Shown here: positions 29,459 to 32,280 of the stretch, piece after piece
Position numbering within the stretch: position 1 is the stretch's first letter
How the letters are laid out: every line of letters starts with the position of its first letter
Made by a program: the position numbers and the translations under genes
Notes under the pieces: generated by a model
Told to the model about the DNA's origin: nothing
Database searches by the model: none
What the model saw: only the letters and a program-made list of their open reading frames with translations
Assembly (NCBI GenBank): GCA_937907585.1
Contig: CALCVH010000139.1
Span: 1-32,280 of the forward strand
Source of the DNA: an uncultured Bacillota bacterium
GTDB lineage: Bacteria > Bacillota_I > Bacilli_A > Izemoplasmatales > UBA1188
Direction: 5' to 3'
Length of the DNA stretch: 32,280 nt

Positions 29459-29768
29459 TATATACGAAGTCAACGAAGATGAAGTCAACGCTAATAAAGG
29501 TTTAGAAGCGTTAGAAAGATTAATGGCTAACTATTATGAAATGTGTTTAGACACAGGGTGCAATGATGACCAATATCAAAGATATAATAATAAAGATAGC
29601 GAAAGAGCCATTATTGAAAAAGAACTTAAAGCATTAAATATTATTCTCGATTTTTGTGATATTTGTGTTTATAGAAATAGACTAGGACAATGTTTTTTAA
29701 AAATTGGAAATTATTTAAGTGCTATATCGAAAGAAAATTACGATTTATTAAAAGAGGTATTGTTATGA
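29433..29768 (+). CDS. Hypothetical protein, ~111 aa
   Basis: Start at the ATG 29433 (MKHIITKGNIYEVNEDEVNA), overlapping the Cys-rich gene by 26 bases; the start is uncertain. The body is helical and acidic, with three Cys in DFCDICVYRNRLGQC. It ends ISKENYDLLKEVLL, similar to the end of the next protein (LTQEEYDLLRKELL), so the two may share a C-terminal family. The TGA overlaps the next ATG. Confidence 0.58.
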   Translation: MKHIITKGNIYEVNEDEVNANKGLEALERLMANYYEMCLDTGCNDDQYQRYNNKDSERAIIEKELKALNIILDFCDICVYRNRLGQCFLKIGNYLSAISKENYDLLKEVLL

Positions 29769-30196
29769 GATTAACTTATAAATATGAAAATAGTAATGAC
29801 TATGGTTCTATTGAATTAAAAAACCTACCACCTGACCCTTACATTAGTAGATACACTAGATTTGAACTTATTGATAATGCTTTTCAAAAAATAAGAACTA
29901 AACTCGGTCAAATAGAAGATATACTCGAAGAATTTAATATCAACGATATAAACGAGTTAAGAACTTGTTTAGAGAATGAGCGAAAAGGAACTAAATACTT
30001 TGAAGATTGGTGGAATAAGAGATTTGAAGAATTATTGAAGCCAAAAGTAGAAGTATTAAAGATTATTAAAGAGAAAGAAGTCGATATTTGGGCGATTAAA
30101 TATTGTTCAAGTCTTAAACAATATAATTGTAAAGAAGATGGTAGAGCAAGATTAACCCAAGAAGAATATGATTTATTAAGAAAGGAGTTATTATGA
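29765..30196 (+). CDS. Hypothetical protein, 143 aa
   Basis: The ATG at 29765 overlaps the previous TGA and follows AAAGAGG. It begins MRLTYKYENSNDYGSIELKN. A helical middle (NAFQKIRTKLGQIEDILEEF) is followed by WWNKRFEEL and a C-terminal tail like that of its upstream neighbour. No family is recognised. It is coupled to the ASCH gene by another ATGA overlap. Confidence 0.65.
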   Translation: MRLTYKYENSNDYGSIELKNLPPDPYISRYTRFELIDNAFQKIRTKLGQIEDILEEFNINDINELRTCLENERKGTKYFEDWWNKRFEELLKPKVEVLKIIKEKEVDIWAIKYCSSLKQYNCKEDGRARLTQEEYDLLRKELL

Positions 30197-30858
30197 AATC
30201 AATTTTAATTAGTATCAAGCCAAAATATGTAGCCAAAATCTTAAATGGCGAAAAGACCATAGAAATTAGAAAGACTATGCCTAAATGCGACTTACCTATT
30301 GATGTGTATATCTACTGCACAAAAGATAAGAAAAGTGGCTTGCATTATAGCAAAGAATATGGTGCATTTAACGATTTAGTGAATAATTGTGAACACTACT
30401 CTACTATTGGAGATGGCTGTGGCAAAGTAGTCGCAAAATTCACGCTTAATAATGTGGAAGAAATTAAGTGGCATAGAGAAAGTGTGACAAATCTTGATTA
30501 TTATAGAATTGAAGAACAACTTGAAAACGAAAAATTATTAGATAAATCTTGTTTATCTATGAGAGAACTAAAAGATTACTTAAAAATAAAAGGTTATTAC
30601 GGAGATAATCTTGGTTGGCAATTTAAGTTAGGTTATGCTTGGCATATCTCAAATCTTGTAATCTTTGATAAACCAAAAAAGTTGAGTGAATTTGAAAAAG
30701 TAGGAAGTTATAACAACTCTACTATCAAATGCAAGAAAAAAGAACAAGGTAGATGCAATTATGGTAAAAGTGAATTTACAGGGAAATGGGTTGGTTGTGA
30801 GAAAGCAAGATTGACCAAAGCGCCACAAAGTTGGTGTTATGTGGAGACATTATTATGA
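30193..30858 (+). CDS. ASCH-domain protein
   Basis: A 221-aa protein. The first 45 residues (SIKPKYVAKILNGEKTIEIR, then P-x(n)-IDVYIYCTKDKK) are the hallmark of the ASCH/PUA-like fold: a strand, the I-x-G-x-KTIE-x-R turn and a following strand. The later GWQFKLGYAWHISNLVIFDK is the second half of the barrel. Residues 170-215 add a Cys-rich extension (four Cys) that might bind metal. ASCH proteins bind RNA or modified nucleosides; which one applies here is unknown. Ribosome site AAAGGAG. Overlaps both neighbours by 4 bases. Confidence 0.75.
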   Translation: MKSILISIKPKYVAKILNGEKTIEIRKTMPKCDLPIDVYIYCTKDKKSGLHYSKEYGAFNDLVNNCEHYSTIGDGCGKVVAKFTLNNVEEIKWHRESVTNLDYYRIEEQLENEKLLDKSCLSMRELKDYLKIKGYYGDNLGWQFKLGYAWHISNLVIFDKPKKLSEFEKVGSYNNSTIKCKKKEQGRCNYGKSEFTGKWVGCEKARLTKAPQSWCYVETLL

Positions 30859-31103
30859 GCGAAACAAATAAGTTTATATTTATCATCGAATATCACCCTG
30901 TTAACAGCGATGACAAGCAGTATATCAATGTTAGTTATGTATTCTCGAAAGAAGATGAACTAACTACTACAAATAACATTATGTGCGCTTCAATATTCTC
31001 ATCAATCGATATAGCGTTCAATTATGTTGTCGATATTTGTCAAAGATACAAACACTTAAAAACTACTGATTTTCTCGTAAAACAATACGAAGAAATAATC
31101 TAA
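30855..31103 (+). CDS. Hypothetical protein, 82 aa
   Basis: Starts at the ATG overlapping the ASCH gene's TGA (MSETNKFIFIIEYHPVNSDD). It looks like strand-strand-helix, with one or two Cys late in the sequence. Not recognised. It is translationally coupled; its ribosome site is weak (GGAGAC). Confidence 0.62.
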   Translation: MSETNKFIFIIEYHPVNSDDKQYINVSYVFSKEDELTTTNNIMCASIFSSIDIAFNYVVDICQRYKHLKTTDFLVKQYEEII

Positions 31104-31125
31104 AGAAGAAAGGAAGGAAACTACA

Positions 31126-31380
31126 ATGTCTTTATTTAAGAAAAAAACAACGAAATTAGAAGATTTAATCAATGCGCTTAATAATTTCAAGCAAGACACT
31201 AATTGTGCATTTGTAAAAGTCTATTTCTACGATGAGAATACTTACACTATTAAAATCATCGATGAGAACGAAAAACTAATTAAAGCGTTTAGAACAAAGA
31301 ACAATGTTAAATATAAATCGTTTGATATTGTCGAACACAATAAAAAAGTATCTTGCAAGCGTTCAAATAAATCTTTATAA
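31126..31380 (+). CDS. Hypothetical protein, 84 aa
   Basis: It begins MSLFKKKTTKLEDLINALNN, with a basic N-terminal stretch, then a helix and beta-rich body and a basic tail. The AAAGGAAGGAAA ribosome site is among the strongest in the genome. No family is recognised; the charge suggests nucleic-acid contact. Confidence 0.65.
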   Translation: MSLFKKKTTKLEDLINALNNFKQDTNCAFVKVYFYDENTYTIKIIDENEKLIKAFRTKNNVKYKSFDIVEHNKKVSCKRSNKSL

Positions 31381-31387
31381 TTAGAGT

Positions 31388-31615
31388 ATGAAAAAAGTTA
31401 GAATTGTCAAATATTATCTCGATGATAGTGACATTAAAATCATCGACTTGCTACTCAAAGAAAAGAAGTTAACAAAGTTTGAGTTTTGCAAGATGAACAA
31501 GTTAAGTCGCACAGCGTTCTATGACTTGCTCGCAGGTAAGTTCGCTCTTACACAAAGAGTTGCTGAAGCACTTGATAAAACTCTAGGCACTAACTATCTT
31601 CAGGTCTTTGCATAA
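31388..31615 (+). CDS. HTH regulator (XRE-like)
   Basis: A 75-aa protein. After a short N-terminal strand, residues 20-70 read as a lambda-repressor-like HTH: IDLLLKEKKLTKFEFCKMNK, then LSRTAFYDLLAGKFALTQRV as helices 3-4, and AEALDKTLG. Its ribosome site is weak (TTAGAG), only 7 bases after the previous gene. It lies just upstream of a second HTH gene and probably takes part in an early-gene switch. No partner repressor with a C-terminal peptidase domain is present. Confidence 0.72.
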   Translation: MKKVRIVKYYLDDSDIKIIDLLLKEKKLTKFEFCKMNKLSRTAFYDLLAGKFALTQRVAEALDKTLGTNYLQVFA

Positions 31616-31634
31616 GTGATGAAGTGACAAAAAA

Positions 31635-31663
31635 TTCGTACTTTTTCAATCATCATCTATTAT
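31635..31663 (+). promoter_or_regulatory. Promoter of the second HTH / recombination operon
   Basis: AAAAAA precedes -35 TTCGTA (31635-31640), 17-bp spacer, -10 TATTAT (31658-31663). The -35 is poor. A GTAGC/GCTAC hairpin (31699-31724) lies well downstream, next to the ribosome site. Confidence 0.5.
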
Positions 31664-31696
31664 GTTGTCTATATTTTTTTGCAAAGCAGTTGTCTA
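31664..31696 (+). promoter_or_regulatory. Direct repeats GTTGTCTA, possible operators
   Basis: GTTGTCTA occurs at 31664-31671 and 31689-31696, 25 bp apart start to start, across the expected start of transcription. One of the two HTH proteins could bind here. Confidence 0.4.
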
Positions 31697-31742
31697 GCGT
31701 AGCAACGATAAATAAATACGCTACTTGAAAGGAAGTGATAAA

Positions 31743-31952
31743 GTGTATCAAATCAACAAAAGAGCAGTAAAAAAACTATTAGTCGAGAAAGACTTAAAAG
31801 TTACTCAATTATGCAAGTTATTAAATATCACAACAATTACATTTTATACGATAGTTAATAACACTCATCGCACTTATCTCGACACAGCGTTGAAATTATG
31901 CGACATACTCGAGTGTAGTATCTATGATATTATCTCTAACAACAACAAATAA
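31743..31952 (+). CDS. Cro/XRE-like HTH regulator
   Basis: A 69-aa protein from a GTG at 31743, chosen because AAAGGAAG lies 7 bases upstream; a TTG at 31725 is on top of that site. Nearly the whole protein is one HTH domain: VKKLLVEKDLKVTQLCKLLN, then ITTITFYTIVNNTHRTYLDT as the recognition region, then ALKLCDILECSIYDI. Size and domain match Cro-like repressors. It starts the operon that continues with the annealing protein (96 in the left copy, 31979 here). Confidence 0.78.
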   Translation: MYQINKRAVKKLLVEKDLKVTQLCKLLNITTITFYTIVNNTHRTYLDTALKLCDILECSIYDIISNNNK

Positions 31953-32280
31953 AATCGATAAGAAAGAAGGAAGTTATTATGAATATTAAATTTGAACAAA
32001 TACCACTATTAGAGTGTAGTGATATTGAAGTTAAAGTAAAACAAGTAAGCGAGAAAGGTTGTGTGCTTCTTCTCTATAAGACAGCAAGAACTGATTATCG
32101 TATCTTGAATAAACTCTTTGGTCTTTATAATTGGAAATGCGACTACAAAGAAATTAAAGGAAATCTCTTTTGCACTATCTCTATCTACGATGAAGAAAAA
32201 CACGAGTGGATAGAAAAGCAAAATGTAGGTATCGAAAGTCGAGAAGATGAAGAAGGCAACGAAAAGAAAGGCGAAGCAAG
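31884..32280. repeat. Terminal direct repeat, right copy
   Basis: Base-for-base copy of 1-397. See the left copy for interpretation. Confidence 0.95.
31979..32280 (+). CDS. Annealing protein, second partial copy
   Basis: The first 100 codons of the Rad52-like annealing-protein gene, repeated because the window wraps past the circle junction. It is cut by the window end. The complete gene is at 96-980. Confidence 0.9.
   Translation, partial: MNIKFEQIPLLECSDIEVKVKQVSEKGCVLLLYKTARTDYRILNKLFGLYNWKCDYKEIKGNLFCTISIYDEEKHEWIEKQNVGIESREDEEGNEKKGEA

Noticed and set aside
1..32280. Alternative genetic code (TGA as Trp)
   Set aside because: Several genes end in TGA at tight ATGA overlaps, and Trp is TGG in conserved motifs.
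1..32280. tRNA genes, CRISPR arrays, insertion sequences, attachment sites
   Set aside because: No cloverleaf with a TTCGA loop, no regularly spaced repeats, no transposase or integrase motif seen on either strand.

Overview
The window is a complete small tailed-phage genome read once around a circle. Bases 1-397 are repeated exactly at 31884-32280, so the unit is 31,883 bp. The DNA is AT-rich. The standard bacterial code is used: TGA stops genes and TGG encodes Trp. Purine-rich ribosome sites (AAAGGA, GAAAGAGAG) precede most genes, and promoters have a clear TATAAT box. Together with an SPP1/PBSX-like head module and an LL-H-type holin, this suggests a phage of a low-GC Bacillota or Mollicutes-type host. 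The host is inferred, not shown. I see no integrase, DNA polymerase, helicase, primase, tRNA, CRISPR array or classical endolysin.

Plus-strand early genes occupy 27513-31952 and, through the circle junction, 96-7382. The first block (27513-31615) holds small unknown proteins, a papain-like cysteine-peptidase-like protein, an ASCH-domain protein and an HTH protein. A second HTH gene at 31743 starts an operon with a Rad52-like annealing protein, a Gp157/Gam-like small protein, a PD-(D/E)XK nuclease and a Cys-cluster protein, closed by a terminator at 2194. The next block carries a DNA methyltransferase split at a nine-G run, small unknown proteins and, last, a sigma-region-4/ArpU-like regulator (6960-7382) that may switch on the late genes.

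Minus-strand late genes run from 27113 down to 7607: small and large terminase, a small protein, portal, minor capsid protein, three cargo-like proteins, a 77-aa protein, scaffold-like protein, major capsid protein with a C-terminal Ig-like domain, head-tail connectors, a possible tube protein, a very short tape-measure candidate, a large tail hub, two fibre proteins, and a two-gene holin cassette with its own promoter.

The most interesting material is non-coding. (1) Several promoters are followed, exactly at the expected +1, by a small stem-loop whose sequence varies while pairing is kept. (2) A minus-strand leader or ncRNA (19805-19650) has its own promoter, competing helices and a terminator ahead of the scaffold-capsid operon. 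(3) A plus-strand ncRNA candidate (7424-7541) has three hairpins and a CU-rich tract complementary to phage ribosome sites. (4) A 36-nt element at 28822-28857 fits an H-type pseudoknot. (5) A ladder of inverted repeats lies upstream of the late operon. Also notable are a shared N-terminal motif on five head-region proteins, the broken methyltransferase, and a holin without a visible endolysin.
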